Source of the DNA: Devosia geojensis
Lineage (GTDB): Bacteria; Pseudomonadota; Alphaproteobacteria; Rhizobiales; Devosiaceae
Direction: 5' to 3'
NCBI RefSeq assembly: GCF_000969415.1
Contig: NZ_JZEX01000023.1
Span: forward strand, 1 to 40,671
DNA length: 40,671 bases
Positions 40,664 through 40,671 of the stretch are shown here, piece by piece. Position numbers and translations under genes: made by a program. Within the stretch, counting starts at the first letter, position 1, and each line of letters opens with the position of its first letter. Under the pieces are notes generated by a model, which made no database searches, was not told the DNA's origin, and saw only the letters and a program-made list of their open reading frames with translations.

Positions 40664-40671
40664 TCGGGGGC

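Larger units (their letters stand above)
40192..40671. other. Gene-free 480 bases after murD2
   Basis: No coding signal that I can support on either strand. The stretch is full of inverted repeats, listed separately, and ends in a C/G palindrome. The next gene must lie beyond the window. Confidence 0.5.

Noticed and set aside
1..40671. tRNA and rRNA genes
   Set aside because: No TTCGA-type arm with matching acceptor stem or rRNA core sequence was noticed on reading; a covariance-model scan would be needed to exclude them fully.

Overview
The window reads as GC-rich chromosomal DNA of an alphaproteobacterium, most likely Hyphomicrobiales (Devosia-like; the family is an inference from gene order and protein sequence, not a measurement). 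Pointers are a Rieske/cytochrome b/cytochrome c1 operon next to apt, the runs lgt - MidA-type methyltransferase - pgeF - prs and rplY - pth - ychF, aerobic hemF, and many interspersed palindromic repeats of the kind common in this order. I see no phage, insertion sequence, CRISPR array, tRNA or rRNA. Most of the window is core genome with small accessory operons.

Layout. 1-5 kb: a class V aminotransferase and an EamA transporter in tandem, a DUF2147 protein on the other strand, a structured intergenic stretch ending in a good intrinsic terminator, thymidine kinase with an acyl-CoA thioesterase, and a secreted SH3 + beta/gamma-crystallin-like protein. 5-7.6 kb: a divergent uronate dehydrogenase-like / SMP-30 lactonase-like pair and a glutathione transferase. 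7.6-12 kb: ubiK, then lgt, midA and pgeF with overlapping ends, then prs. 12.3-16.4 kb: a stress-type regulatory block with two DGPF/YCII proteins, an AhpD-like protein and a long sigma factor of the ECF42 type, followed by an AraC regulator and a GyrI-like protein. Both DGPF genes are preceded by near-identical TGTCGA-N17-CGAC type promoters. 16.5-19.3 kb: rplY, pth, ychF. 19.3-25 kb: a frameshifted MFS transporter, a nucleotidyltransferase, two MaoC proteins, small proteins, VOC and GFA proteins. 25-28.6 kb (minus): petA, petB, petC with its own terminator, a 60-residue protein, apt. 28.8-31.5 kb: trmL, hemF and an AAA ATPase. 32-37 kb: cca with a CoA-type Nudix hydrolase, a GNAT protein, a xi-class glutathione transferase, a second Nudix protein and a metallophosphoesterase. 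37.5-40.2 kb: murL-murD2, the alternative route that places D-glutamate in peptidoglycan.

The most rewarding points are the ECF42 regulon with two matching promoters in cis, the murL-murD2 pair, a candidate structured RNA upstream of tdk, and at least five kinds of palindromic repeat. Two of these kinds occur as pairs of copies far apart in the window, with conserved asymmetric arms or a conserved internal core. Functions come from recognised motifs and family knowledge; no database search was run.
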